DNA from: JBCDGZ01 sp038750655
GTDB taxonomy: Bacteria; Bacteroidota; Bacteroidia; Chitinophagales; Saprospiraceae
DNA: 64,000 bases
Direction: 5' to 3'
NCBI GenBank assembly: GCA_038750655.1
Contig: JBCDGZ010000004.1
Location: 61,632-125,631 of the forward strand
The notes under the pieces were generated by a model. It was not told the origin of the DNA, ran no database searches, and saw only the letters and a list, made by a program, of their open reading frames with translations. This document shows positions 8,029 through 17,175 of this stretch, in pieces. Position 1 is the first letter of the stretch. Each line of letters begins with the position of its first letter. The position numbers were made by a program, and so were the translations under genes.

Positions 8029-9237
8029 ATGAGAACCAACGCCCAACTTTTTACCCTCTTTCTACTCCTATTGTTCAGTTTGGCTGGGTCATACCAGGCT
8101 GCCGCCCACTCTCCTGATCAAAGTTACCTCTACTTCCGCATCTACGGCGATGCCATCGGAGGGCGCGTAGAGATGACCGCCAAAGACATCAACAAAGCCA
8201 TCGGCACCACCCTGCCTGATCGGATGACGATGGAGGACCTACAGGCTGTGCTGCCTCGCATACAGTCCTACCTCCTCAGTAGAGTCAGTATCCGCTCCCG
8301 ACTCGGTAATCATCCCATTCGCTTTACCGAACCCGAAGTCTTACAACTAGAAGAGATGGAAGACTTCGTGCGCTTCCACTTCGATCTGGACGGCGTCAGC
8401 GAAGTTCCCGATAAACTGGACGTCAGCTATAACGTCCTTTTCGATCAGGATCCCATTCACCGCAGTCCCATGATCGTTGAATACAACTGGAAAGCAGGTA
8501 TTGTCAACAATGAGGCCATTTTCGTACATATTTTCGGCCCCAATGATACGCAGGAAGAATTGGACCTAACCGACGCCTCCGTCTGGAAAGGCTTCGTTGC
8601 TCTAGTCAAACTCGGCGTCTGGCACATCTGGATCGGCCTGGACCACATTCTGTTTATCCTCGCGTTGATCCTCCCTGCGGTCGTCCGCCGCAGAGAAGAA
8701 GATCAGCAATGGCATCCCGTCGATCGCTTCCGCCCGGCCTTCTTCTACATCCTCAAAATCATCACCTTTTTCACCATCGCCCACTCCATTACGCTGGCTT
8801 TGGCTGCACTAGGTGTCATCAATCTGCCTTCGAATATCGTCGAATCCATTATCGCCATCTCCATTGCGCTGGCCGCCTATCACAACATCCGGCCCATTTT
8901 TAAGAGCAAGGAATGGATCATCGCCTTTGGCTTTGGCCTCTTCCACGGCTTCGGCTTCGCCAGCGTACTGGGCGAAAAAGGCTTGGGCGGCGACTATATG
9001 GTCCTCTCTCTCCTCGGCTTCAACCTCGGCGTCGAAATTGGACAGGTACTGATCATCTGCATGATTTTCCCCGTCCTTTACCTCATCCGTCGCCTCCGTC
9101 TCTACCCCAAACTGATCACCTACGGCTCTGTCCTCCTCATTATCATCTCCATCTATTGGTTCATCGAACGGGCCTTCGAGGTGGATTTGCCGGCCGGAGC
9201 CTGGTTTTGGAAGGCCTACGGGGCGGTGTTTGGGTAA
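8029..9237 (+). CDS. HupE/UreJ-like membrane protein
   Basis: 402 residues: signal peptide (to about 26, AAAHS), a periplasmic domain to about 185, then six or seven membrane helices. The conserved HIWIGLDHILF and FGLFHGFGFASVLG motifs are those of the HupE/UreJ family, whose short members are implicated in nickel or cobalt transport; this long version with an N-terminal extracytoplasmic domain is less well characterised. The start lies 20 bases after the ABC transporter stop, so the two are probably one transcript. A metal-transport role would fit the TonB receptor and GATAAT array nearby, but it is inferred. Confidence 0.85.
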   Translation: MRTNAQLFTLFLLLLFSLAGSYQAAAHSPDQSYLYFRIYGDAIGGRVEMTAKDINKAIGTTLPDRMTMEDLQAVLPRIQSYLLSRVSIRSRLGNHPIRFTEPEVLQLEEMEDFVRFHFDLDGVSEVPDKLDVSYNVLFDQDPIHRSPMIVEYNWKAGIVNNEAIFVHIFGPNDTQEELDLTDASVWKGFVALVKLGVWHIWIGLDHILFILALILPAVVRRREEDQQWHPVDRFRPAFFYILKIITFFTIAHSITLALAALGVINLPSNIVESIIAISIALAAYHNIRPIFKSKEWIIAFGFGLFHGFGFASVLGEKGLGGDYMVLSLLGFNLGVEIGQVLIICMIFPVLYLIRRLRLYPKLITYGSVLLIIISIYWFIERAFEVDLPAGAWFWKAYGAVFG

Positions 9238-9310
9238 GGAGAGGTACTGGTTGGGGAGACGCGCGGTTTTTAGAGGATGTTGGTGCTTGGGGTTTAGGGG
9301 CACGTGAGGG

Positions 9311-9509
9311 TGGTTGGACGCCAAAGGCGTCTTGGTTGACGGTAGACGGTAGACGGCAAACGTCGGTTAAGTAATAGGCGTTGAGGCTATAAAAAGTGCG
9401 GAGCTACAAACCACTACGTCCCACCACGAACCACTACTCTCAACCGTCCACCGTCCACCAAAGCGCCAAAGGCGCCAACCGTCCACCATCTTTACAGCGC
9501 CAAAGGCGC
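9311..9509. repeat. Palindromic intergenic repeat (family A) before the NRPS gene
   Basis: The spacer 9238-9522 is largely filled by a repeat-like element. It opens with GACGCCAAAGGCGTC (9317-9331), then heptamer-like units (GGTTGAC, GGTAGAC) to 9357, then a middle with ACCACTACGTC, then reverse-complement heptamers (CAACCGTCCACCGTCC), and two GCGCCAAAGGCGC-type palindromes, the last at 9497-9509. The same building blocks recur at 18.67-19.1 kb. The final palindrome ends 13 bases before the NRPS ATG. Confidence 0.8.
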
Positions 9510-9522
9510 AAAAAGACCAATT

Positions 9523-12500
9523 ATGTCAAAACCAAAAAACAAAAAGCCCTCTGTCCTTGACCAATGGCTCAAGCGAAAGAAAGGGAAGACGCCGAATAAG
9601 GGAATTACTGCGATGCCCGAAGGGCAGCCTGCGCCCTTATCTTACGGCCAGCAGCGGCTGTGGCTTTTACAGCAGTTGTATCCTGGCAATCCTTTTTATC
9701 AGTATGGGCACAGCTATCATTTTCGGGGAGCCTTGGATCGGGCGGCCTTGTTGAAGAGCTTTGAGCGGCTGATGGAGCGGCATAGCCTCCTGCGGACGGT
9801 GTTTGTGGAGGAGGACGGCCAGCGGCGGCAGGTAGCTGGCGCAGCGCAGCTCGATTATGAATTTAAGGATTTGAGCACTACTAGCGGCAGCCCTTTAGAG
9901 CAGGCCCATCGGTTGGGGCTCGAAATGGCTGGTCGGCCCTTTGATTTGAGGGAGGGGCCTTTGCTGCGCTTGCAGCTTTTTCAGCTGGGAGAGGAAGAGC
10001 ACTTTCTGATCTTGGCGATGCACCATATTATCGGTGATCGCTGGTCTTTGGAGTTGTTAAATGTGGAGTGGGCGCAGTTGTATGCTGCGGAGTTAGGGGC
10101 TACCTCGACGGAGTTGCCGCCCTTGAGTGTACAGTACGCGGATTATGCCTACTGGCAACAAAAGCAGCCAGTAAATCAAAAGGGGATGGACTATTGGCTC
10201 CAACAGCTGTCCGGCGAGCTGCCCCAGCTGATGCTGCCTACGGATCGCCCTCGCCCCCTACGGCCTTCCTTCAAAGGAGGCTCCATCAGCCGCCGCCTCT
10301 CGCCCGAACTCTCGGAGCGCCTGCGGCAGCTGAGTACCCAATTACAAGTCACCCCCTACGTCCTATTCCTGGCCGCCTTCAAGGTTTTACTCTACCGCTA
10401 CACCGGCCAGACTGATCTTCTGGTCGGTACGCCCTTCACCAACCGCGATCGGATGGAGCTGCAAAAGCTGATCGGCTTTTTTAACGAAACCCTGGTGATG
10501 CGCTCACAGCTGTCGGCGGAAATGAGCTTTAAGGGACTGGTGGAGCAGCTACGCAAAACGACGCTGGATGCTTTTGCGCACAAAAATACCCCCTTCGATG
10601 CCCTGGTCAAGGCCCTTAAGCCAGAGCGGCATGGCAGTGCCAATCCGCTCTTTCAGGTCATGTTTCTCTATAATACGGCCCTGCCCAAGCCCGCCTTTGC
10701 CGAAGGGCTGACCGTCGAAGAAGCGGTGCTGGACCTCGGTGTTTCTAAATTTGACCTGACCTTATTTGTCAATGAACACGGCGATTACTTGGAGGCGACC
10801 TTCGAATACGCCGCCGAACTTTTTGCGGCCTCGACCATCGAGCGTTGGTTGGAGCATTGGGCGGTTTTGTTAGAAGGCATCGCCCAGCATCCAGACAGCA
10901 CAATAGTCCGTTTGCCACTCTTGCCCGATCCGGAGCGTCAGCTGCTTTTAGACAATTGGAACCAAACGCAGTTGGAACTGCCCGCTATCGAAGTCATTCA
11001 CGATTATATAGAACAAGGGGCGGTGGAGCATCCTGACCAGACGGCCGTCGTTTTTGCTGAAGACCAACTTAGCTATCAGCAGCTCAACCAAAACGCCAAT
11101 GCGCTGGCCCATGCCTTGATCGATCGAGGAGTGGAGGCCGGGCAGGTGGTAGGCTTGTATATTCACCGCTCGGTGGAGATGATGGTGGGCATTTTGGGTA
11201 TTCTCAAGGCCGGGGCGGCCTACTTGCCGCTTGATCCCAACTATCCTGCTGATCGGATCACTTTTATGTTGGAGGATGCGGAGGTGTCGCTGGTAGTCTG
11301 CTCTTCAGATTCGCAGGGCCAGTTGCCGCCGCAGGCTAAAGCCGCCCTGAGCATCGAAACGGCGATGGAGGCTTTTGCCCTTCAGGCTGATCAGGCTCCT
11401 GACCTTAAGCGCAGCGGTGATCAGTTGGCCTACATCATCTACACTTCGGGAAGTACTGGAAAGCCTAAAGGCGTCCCGATTAGTCACCGCAATCTGATCC
11501 ACTCCACAGCCGCCCGTTTTGATTTTTACCAATACCAACCGGGTAATTTTCTGCTGCTTTCTTCTTTCTCTTTTGATAGCTCGATTGTGGGCATCTTTTG
11601 GACGGTTTGTAGCGGAGGGACGCTGGTGTTGCCGCCGCGAAGGATTGAGCAGGATATTGAGCAATTGACCACCTTGATTGCTCAACATCAGGTGACCCAT
11701 ACGTTGATGTTGCCTTCTTTGTACAAGTTGCTGCTGGAATTTGCCAGTACCGAGGCGCTAAGGTCGTTGAATACGGTGATGGTGGCCGGTGAGGCTTGCC
11801 CATCGGCGGTGGTGCAGCAGCATTTTGAGCGACTGCCGGAGGCGACTTTGTACAACGAATACGGGCCGACGGAGGCCAGCGTGTGGTGCATCGCCCATCA
11901 GATGACGCCGGCGGATGCGGAGGGGCTGGTACCGATTGGTCGGCCCATTCCGAATGCGCGCATTTATCTGCTAGACAGCCAGTTAAGGCCGGTGCCGATT
12001 GGGGTGCCGGGAGAATTATATGTTGGAGGATTGGGAGTAGCGGGGGGCTATTTGAAGCGCCCAGAGCTGACGGCCGAGCGGTTTATTGATTGGGAATTGG
12101 ACGGAAAAAAGGAGCGACTGTACAAGACGGGCGACCTGGCCAAATACCGCAGTGACGGAATTGTCGACTTTTTGGGAAGAGCGGATCAGCAGGTGAAAAT
12201 CCGGGGTTTCCGAGTGGAGCCGGACGAGATTGCGGCGGTCCTGTTACAGTTTGTGGGGGTACAAGAGGCGCTGGTGATTGCGGATACGGAGGCGCAGCGA
12301 TTGCTGGGCTATGTGGCTGGTGCAGCTGGGTTAGATGCTGGTGAACTGCGGCGTTTCCTCAAGGCCCAATTGCCCGAATACATGGTGCCTTCGGCCATCG
12401 TATTGCTGGAAGAATTTCCCCGACTCCCCAATGGCAAAGTCAACCGCGCAGCCCTGCCCGCTGCCGACGAGATGGCTCGCCCGGAGAGCAGCCAATATGT

Positions 12501-15132
12501 CGCTCCCCGCGACGACATTGAACAACAACTGGCTGAGGTTTGGGAAGACGTATTGAAGCGTCCCAATATCAGTATTCACGATAATTTTTTCGAAATTGGC
12601 GGAGACTCCATCCTGAGTATCGCCATCATCGCCAAGGCTCGACAGGCCGATCTGATTCTAGCGCCTAATCAACTTTTTGAGCATCAGACCATCGCCGAAC
12701 TGGCCGCTCACATCGGTCAGCAGGGAGAAGATACTCAACTTATTGAGGAAGAATTGATCACTAATTTCCCCCTCAGTTTCTTCCAACAGGCCTTCCTCTA
12801 CCACAGCCTCTATCACGACAGCGATCAGGGCCTGCTGCAGCTGGAATTCTGGATCAGAGGTACGATTGACCCTGAGCGGATGGAGCAGGCCTGGCAGCAG
12901 GCTATTGAGCAGCATCCGGTGATGCGCACCAGCATTCACTGGGAAGAGCTGGACAAGCCCGAACAGCATATCGAAGAGGACGCCCAACTGCCCTGGACAC
13001 ATCTGGACTGGCGGGAGCAAAGCGAGGCCGAGCAGGTCCAATCTATGCAAGCCTGGAAGGCGGAGGATCAAGCGCAGCCGCTGGAGTTGTCGAAGGCCCC
13101 CATCTCCCGCATTGCCCTGATTCGCACCGAAGCGGATCGCTATTGCTTGTTGTGGACTTGCCATCACATTTTGCTGGATGGCTGGTCAGCAGGTTTAGTA
13201 TTGAGAGATGCATTGTTGTATTATGATGCTTTGAGTAGGGGAGAGGACTTGCGTTTGGAGCCGGTTCCGGGGTATGGTCGTTATCTGGCTTGGTTGGAGC
13301 GGCAGGATATGGAAGCGGCCCGTCAGTATTGGACGGCGCAGTACCGTGATTATGAGAAGCCAGTGCTGCCGGAGGCGGCTGGGGGGGCTACAGGCTTTGC
13401 CACCCATAGCTTCCAACTCAGCGAGGAGGCGTCGCAGACTTTGCAGGACTACTGTCGGCAGCAACGCACCACGCTCAACACCCTTTTACAGGGGCTATGG
13501 GCCCTTTTGCTGGGGCAGTATTTGCAAACGGATCGAGTCGTTTTTGGAACAACGGTTTCTGGTCGATTCTCGGCATTTTCGGGGATCGAGCGGATGACCG
13601 GCTTGTTTATGAATGTTTTGCCTAACCGATTGAACGTCCCTCAAGAGCAGGATTTTGCTGATTGGCTACGCAGTTTGCAGCAAGAGCAGGTTAAGGGACG
13701 GCGCTACGAGGAAGTGTCGTTGGATCAGATCACCCAATGGTTGGACTGGCCTTCGCACAGCGAATTTTTCGATACCCTTTTTGTCTTTGGTAATTTTCTG
13801 AAGGATGGCCTGCAGGCTGGGGAGCTAAGGGTCGAGCAATTCATCGGTGGCTTCACCTCTACCTATCCGCTGACCGTACGCTTCAATCCCCTTGTTGCCT
13901 TGGAGGTCAATTTTCGTTACAATACCCAACAGATTCCGGCTGCGCGCATTGAGTGGCTGGCGGAGCAAATGGGTCGATTGCTGAACGGCGTGGTGGAGCT
14001 GCAAGCGGCCACTTCAGTAGCGGCGTTCAAAGAACAGATTCAGCCTTATCAGCTTCCTACAAATGCGTCTGCTGCACCAGTGGCTGCCTCCGAAAATAGT
14101 GATATTGCTACCGTAAGCATTGCTCCACGAACGCCGACGGAGTTGCGGTTGAGTAGAATCTGGGCGTCGATTTTTGATCGGGAGGTGGGAGTCAATGATC
14201 ATTTCTTTGAAATTGGTGGCCGCTCGGTGTTGGCCATGCAGCTCTTTGCGCGTATAGAAGCCGAGATGGACATTGTGCTTTCTCCGGTGACCATCTTGAA
14301 GCATCCTACCATCGAGGCTTTAGCTCGGTTGATTGATGGAGAGGAGGAGGAATGGAGTTCGGCGGTAGTACCGCTGCGCAGTGTTGGGGTGCAGCAGCCT
14401 TTGTTCTGTCTGCATTCCGGTGGGGCGCATGTTTTGTTTTACCGCGACCTGGCCAACCGCCTTGGTGCCAATCAGCCCGTTTATGCTATTCAGCCGCCCG
14501 GCTTAGAGGGCGATGGGCCTTTGCACGGCAGCATTGAGGAGATGGCCGCTTTTTATATTGAGGAGATGCGGCGGGTGCAGCCCCAGGGGCCTTATGCGGT
14601 GTTGGGCACCTGCTTCAGTAATGCTGTAGCACTGGAAATGGGCCATCAGCTACAGGCGGTGGAGCAGGACCTGGCGCTGATGCTGATCATCGACTCGGGG
14701 CCAGCGCATCTGGGCGGGGGAGCACCCAATGGAGAACGACGAACCTTGCATCGCTTTGCGGAGTTGCTGCGCCGAGGCGATTGGAGCCGCATTCGGCGGA
14801 AGATCAGTGGGCGATTGCAGCGACAGCAACAGCCGGAGGCCGTTCCGGTCAGCGAGGCCGAGCGTAAGCTGCAAGCAACCATCGATTCCCTCAATAGGGC
14901 CTATGCGCAGTACCATTGGCAGCCATTTAAGGGCACTATCCATCTGGTGCGAAGCAGTGAGTTTGCCGAGCGCAAGGACAAGCGTTTTCATCTCCAACAA
15001 TGGGAAAAGCTGGCCGGAGAACAGCTAGAAGTTTCTGTCGTACCGGGGCACCATCTGACCTTATTCGAAGAGCCAGAGGTCGGAGGTTTAGCTCAGGAGA
15101 TCGAGCGTTTGTTGGCCTTGATAAAAGTCTAG
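9523..15132 (+). CDS. Nonribosomal peptide synthetase, C-A-T-C-T-TE
   Basis: 1869 residues. Order: condensation 1 (about 40-480, HHIIGDRWS at 167), adenylation (about 500-960, YIIYTSGSTGKPKG near 637, EYGPTE near 778), carrier 1 (FFEIGGDSI, Ser1029), condensation 2 (about 1085-1510, HHILLDGWS at 1214), carrier 2 (FFEIGGRSV, Ser1568, Arg replacing the usual Asp/His), thioesterase (about 1620-1865). Hand-read A-domain pocket code D-S-V-L-M-A-E-V-W-K; I cannot assign the substrate. The second module has no adenylation domain, so carrier 2 must be loaded in trans, perhaps by the enzyme at 939-2510. The thioesterase elbow is GTCFSN: Cys1697 replaces Ser, with Asp1724 and His1844 completing the triad. 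It begins directly after a palindromic repeat and its stop overlaps the convergent cupin gene stop. Confidence 0.96.
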   Translation: MSKPKNKKPSVLDQWLKRKKGKTPNKGITAMPEGQPAPLSYGQQRLWLLQQLYPGNPFYQYGHSYHFRGALDRAALLKSFERLMERHSLLRTVFVEEDGQRRQVAGAAQLDYEFKDLSTTSGSPLEQAHRLGLEMAGRPFDLREGPLLRLQLFQLGEEEHFLILAMHHIIGDRWSLELLNVEWAQLYAAELGATSTELPPLSVQYADYAYWQQKQPVNQKGMDYWLQQLSGELPQLMLPTDRPRPLRPSFKGGSISRRLSPELSERLRQLSTQLQVTPYVLFLAAFKVLLYRYTGQTDLLVGTPFTNRDRMELQKLIGFFNETLVMRSQLSAEMSFKGLVEQLRKTTLDAFAHKNTPFDALVKALKPERHGSANPLFQVMFLYNTALPKPAFAEGLTVEEAVLDLGVSKFDLTLFVNEHGDYLEATFEYAAELFAASTIERWLEHWAVLLEGIAQHPDSTIVRLPLLPDPERQLLLDNWNQTQLELPAIEVIHDYIEQGAVEHPDQTAVVFAEDQLSYQQLNQNANALAHALIDRGVEAGQVVGLYIHRSVEMMVGILGILKAGAAYLPLDPNYPADRITFMLEDAEVSLVVCSSDSQGQLPPQAKAALSIETAMEAFALQADQAPDLKRSGDQLAYIIYTSGSTGKPKGVPISHRNLIHSTAARFDFYQYQPGNFLLLSSFSFDSSIVGIFWTVCSGGTLVLPPRRIEQDIEQLTTLIAQHQVTHTLMLPSLYKLLLEFASTEALRSLNTVMVAGEACPSAVVQQHFERLPEATLYNEYGPTEASVWCIAHQMTPADAEGLVPIGRPIPNARIYLLDSQLRPVPIGVPGELYVGGLGVAGGYLKRPELTAERFIDWELDGKKERLYKTGDLAKYRSDGIVDFLGRADQQVKIRGFRVEPDEIAAVLLQFVGVQEALVIADTEAQRLLGYVAGAAGLDAGELRRFLKAQLPEYMVPSAIVLLEEFPRLPNGKVNRAALPAADEMARPESSQYVAPRDDIEQQLAEVWEDVLKRPNISIHDNFFEIGGDSILSIAIIAKARQADLILAPNQLFEHQTIAELAAHIGQQGEDTQLIEEELITNFPLSFFQQAFLYHSLYHDSDQGLLQLEFWIRGTIDPERMEQAWQQAIEQHPVMRTSIHWEELDKPEQHIEEDAQLPWTHLDWREQSEAEQVQSMQAWKAEDQAQPLELSKAPISRIALIRTEADRYCLLWTCHHILLDGWSAGLVLRDALLYYDALSRGEDLRLEPVPGYGRYLAWLERQDMEAARQYWTAQYRDYEKPVLPEAAGGATGFATHSFQLSEEASQTLQDYCRQQRTTLNTLLQGLWALLLGQYLQTDRVVFGTTVSGRFSAFSGIERMTGLFMNVLPNRLNVPQEQDFADWLRSLQQEQVKGRRYEEVSLDQITQWLDWPSHSEFFDTLFVFGNFLKDGLQAGELRVEQFIGGFTSTYPLTVRFNPLVALEVNFRYNTQQIPAARIEWLAEQMGRLLNGVVELQAATSVAAFKEQIQPYQLPTNASAAPVAASENSDIATVSIAPRTPTELRLSRIWASIFDREVGVNDHFFEIGGRSVLAMQLFARIEAEMDIVLSPVTILKHPTIEALARLIDGEEEEWSSAVVPLRSVGVQQPLFCLHSGGAHVLFYRDLANRLGANQPVYAIQPPGLEGDGPLHGSIEEMAAFYIEEMRRVQPQGPYAVLGTCFSNAVALEMGHQLQAVEQDLALMLIIDSGPAHLGGGAPNGERRTLHRFAELLRRGDWSRIRRKISGRLQRQQQPEAVPVSEAERKLQATIDSLNRAYAQYHWQPFKGTIHLVRSSEFAERKDKRFHLQQWEKLAGEQLEVSVVPGHHLTLFEEPEVGGLAQEIERLLALIKV

Positions 15133-15749
15133 GCCACTTGTATTCGGGAGAGAATTGCTTTGACGGGTTCAGCAGAGGTTACTCTAAGCTCGTGTAGCCC
15201 TTCCTGCGGGAGGCGCAAAAAATCACCCGTTTTTAACTGCAAGATTTGTCCTCCTATATGACAAGTACACTGGCCTTCCAGGATGATAAAACACTCCTCT
15301 AGCTCGGGATGGGTCTCGGGCGGAATATTTTCCTTTATCCACAAAACCATCAGTATTTTTTCTTCATCCTTATAAATGGGGTGGTAATGAACATTATCGT
15401 AAGCAGTTGGCGCTTGCAGGGAAGATAATAACCGCTGCCAGTGCTGAGCTTTGGTGTAAGGGGAAGGGGCAAAATAGTGTTTTAACTGGCCGTTGAGGAG
15501 CTGCGCATTTTCCAGCTGTGAGCTGGTATGAATATGGTTGATAATGGAATGCTTGAGGTGGGCGGGAGCTTGGTGCTGAAAAGAGCTGGCATATTGTTCT
15601 AATGCAGACTGGCTATCCTTAAGGGCAACCTGCAAAGCAGGCGACTGCTGGCAAGCCAATAGCAGGCGTTCCGTTTCGGCCGGAGTGGTACAGCCCAGGC
15701 AGAACCGTTCAACGATTCCACTCTGCAAAAATTCTTTATGACTCTTCAT
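15129..15749 (-). CDS. Cupin-type anti-sigma factor (ChrR-like)
   Basis: 206 residues. The N-terminal half (MKSHKEFLQSGIVERFCLGCTTPAETERL) looks like an anti-sigma domain seen in Bacteroidota, with two Cys (FCLGC). The C-terminal half (about 110-205) is a cupin barrel with HPELEECFIILEGQCTCHIGG and a second TGDFLRLPQEGLHELRV motif, giving His and Glu metal-ligand candidates. ChrR-type proteins hold an ECF sigma factor and release it on stress. The start overlaps the sigma gene stop by four bases (ATGA), the usual sign of a sigma/anti-sigma pair. The stop TAG shares the palindrome CTAG with the NRPS stop. Confidence 0.8.
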   Translation of the reverse strand: MKSHKEFLQSGIVERFCLGCTTPAETERLLLACQQSPALQVALKDSQSALEQYASSFQHQAPAHLKHSIINHIHTSSQLENAQLLNGQLKHYFAPSPYTKAQHWQRLLSSLQAPTAYDNVHYHPIYKDEEKILMVLWIKENIPPETHPELEECFIILEGQCTCHIGGQILQLKTGDFLRLPQEGLHELRVTSAEPVKAILSRIQVA

Positions 15750-16285
15750 TTCATTAGTAAGTCTCTGAGCTCCTGGAAAGCCGCTCGTACTTTGCGGCTC
15801 ACCTGCTCAAAGGGCATGTTCAAAAGCTGAGCGATTTCTTCATAACTACGTCCGTCGATGTAAATTTGTTCTAACAAACGCTGATGATCTTCGCTTAATT
15901 GGCTTATTTTATTTTTCACCTCAATATCTTCGACATTTATGTCGGGAAGGAGACTATTGCATTCTCTTGATTTGGTGGACAATAGCTCCAAGTATTTTTT
16001 CGACCAGAGGGCTTCGTGTGCACTGCTTCGAGCGATCTGAAGGGCCCAAGTCAGGAAGCTGCTTTTTTGTGGATCAAAAGAAGAGGCGGTATCCCAGATG
16101 ATCAAGAAAGCCTTTTGTAAAACTTCATTGGCGACCGCTTCATTTTTGATTATCCGACAGATGATTCCATAGATGAGATTCCCATAAAGATCGTAGAGGA
16201 GCTTTATGCTTTCCGGGTCTTTACGGAGAAGCAAGTCAAGGATGTATTCTTCTGATAAATTATTACTGGTCTTCTTCAAAATCAA
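15746..16285 (-). CDS. ECF RNA polymerase sigma factor
   Basis: 179 residues with region 2 (SIKLLYDLYGNLIYGIICRIIKNEAVANEVLQKAFLIIWDTASSF) and region 4 (ISQLSEDHQRLLEQIYIDGRSYEEIAQLLNMPFEQVSRKVRAAFQELR). Such factors direct RNA polymerase to a small stress regulon. No ATG lies upstream of region 2 in frame, so the start is probably TTG at 16285. It overlaps the cupin anti-sigma gene by four bases, which identifies its partner. A second ECF/anti-sigma pair lies about 2 kb upstream on the same strand. Confidence 0.9.
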   Translation of the reverse strand: MILKKTSNNLSEEYILDLLLRKDPESIKLLYDLYGNLIYGIICRIIKNEAVANEVLQKAFLIIWDTASSFDPQKSSFLTWALQIARSSAHEALWSKKYLELLSTKSRECNSLLPDINVEDIEVKNKISQLSEDHQRLLEQIYIDGRSYEEIAQLLNMPFEQVSRKVRAAFQELRDLLMK

Positions 16286-16425
16286 TTAGCTTGTACTCAT
16301 GCGCCCCTAAATGTAGGAATTCTTAGGATTGTTAGCTATTCTGGTCCTTTATTTTTTGAATCATCCGCTTGTATTTGACATTTTGCGCTCGAAATGCCGT
16401 TTGGCGACATTTCTTTTGGGGGCTC

Positions 16426-17160
16426 TTACAGCTTGCTATTTAAAAAGATATAGTCTCTTAAATAGTGCTGTATCTTTCTGTCTTTCAGTCCTTTAGTTAA
16501 TATTTTGGCGTGTTGAATTCGGTGCATATCCGTCCCCAAGTAGTCAATTAAGCCTGCTTTAAGGAGTTTGATGCCCAGCTTCTTCTGCGGAGCACCGTAA
16601 TGGCCTGTGAGCGACAATAGATTCAGCTGGAAGCTACAGCCCATTGATTTGATGGTTTCGAATTTTTCCAACTGATTACCGTAATAAACATAGCGCTCGG
16701 GGTGAGCTAAGATAGGCTTGTAGCCTTGGGTGTTGAGGGTAAAAAGCAGTTCGTGAATGTTTCTGGGTGGGGAGAATGTAGAGAATTCGAGCAGGAGTCG
16801 CTTGCCAGGCAAGGTTAGTAGGGGGGCTTTATTTTGCAGCAGCTCCGTAAAATGATCATCGGCCATGTACTCTGCTGCCGCTTCCAACTCCACTGGAATC
16901 TCCGCCTCGGCCAAGGCCGCCTTGACTTCCGCCAAGCCTTGCAGAATTGTTTCCCGACTATTGGGGTAGTACTCGGCCATGATGTGCGGTGTGGTAATCA
17001 CCTTGCGAAACCCCAGCTGGACCATAGCCCTCAATAGGTCCAGGCTATCCGCCATGTCCTTGGCCCCGTCATCAATGCCCGGGATGAGGTGCGAGTGCAT
17101 ATCCGTTTGCAGGATGGCGTAATCTTGAAGGGGAGTATGTCTTTTGAAGAAGGAGAACAA
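16426..17160 (-). CDS. PHP-fold tyrosine-protein phosphatase (CpsB/YwqE type)
   Basis: 244 residues. Metal-binding PHP motifs: DMHSHLIPGIDDGAKD near the start, TTPHIMAEYYPN, LLLEFSTF, ILAHPERYVYY and DYLGTDMHR at the end. CpsB/YwqE enzymes are manganese-dependent phosphatases acting on the tyrosine kinases that control capsule and exopolysaccharide export. No kinase or capsule gene is visible in the window. The only plausible start is TTG at 17160, in the same frame as the anti-sigma gene that ends 15 bases upstream, so coupling or readthrough is possible. Confidence 0.87.
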   Translation of the reverse strand: MFSFFKRHTPLQDYAILQTDMHSHLIPGIDDGAKDMADSLDLLRAMVQLGFRKVITTPHIMAEYYPNSRETILQGLAEVKAALAEAEIPVELEAAAEYMADDHFTELLQNKAPLLTLPGKRLLLEFSTFSPPRNIHELLFTLNTQGYKPILAHPERYVYYGNQLEKFETIKSMGCSFQLNLLSLTGHYGAPQKKLGIKLLKAGLIDYLGTDMHRIQHAKILTKGLKDRKIQHYLRDYIFLNSKL

Positions 17161-17175
17161 GGCAGTGAGATTTGG

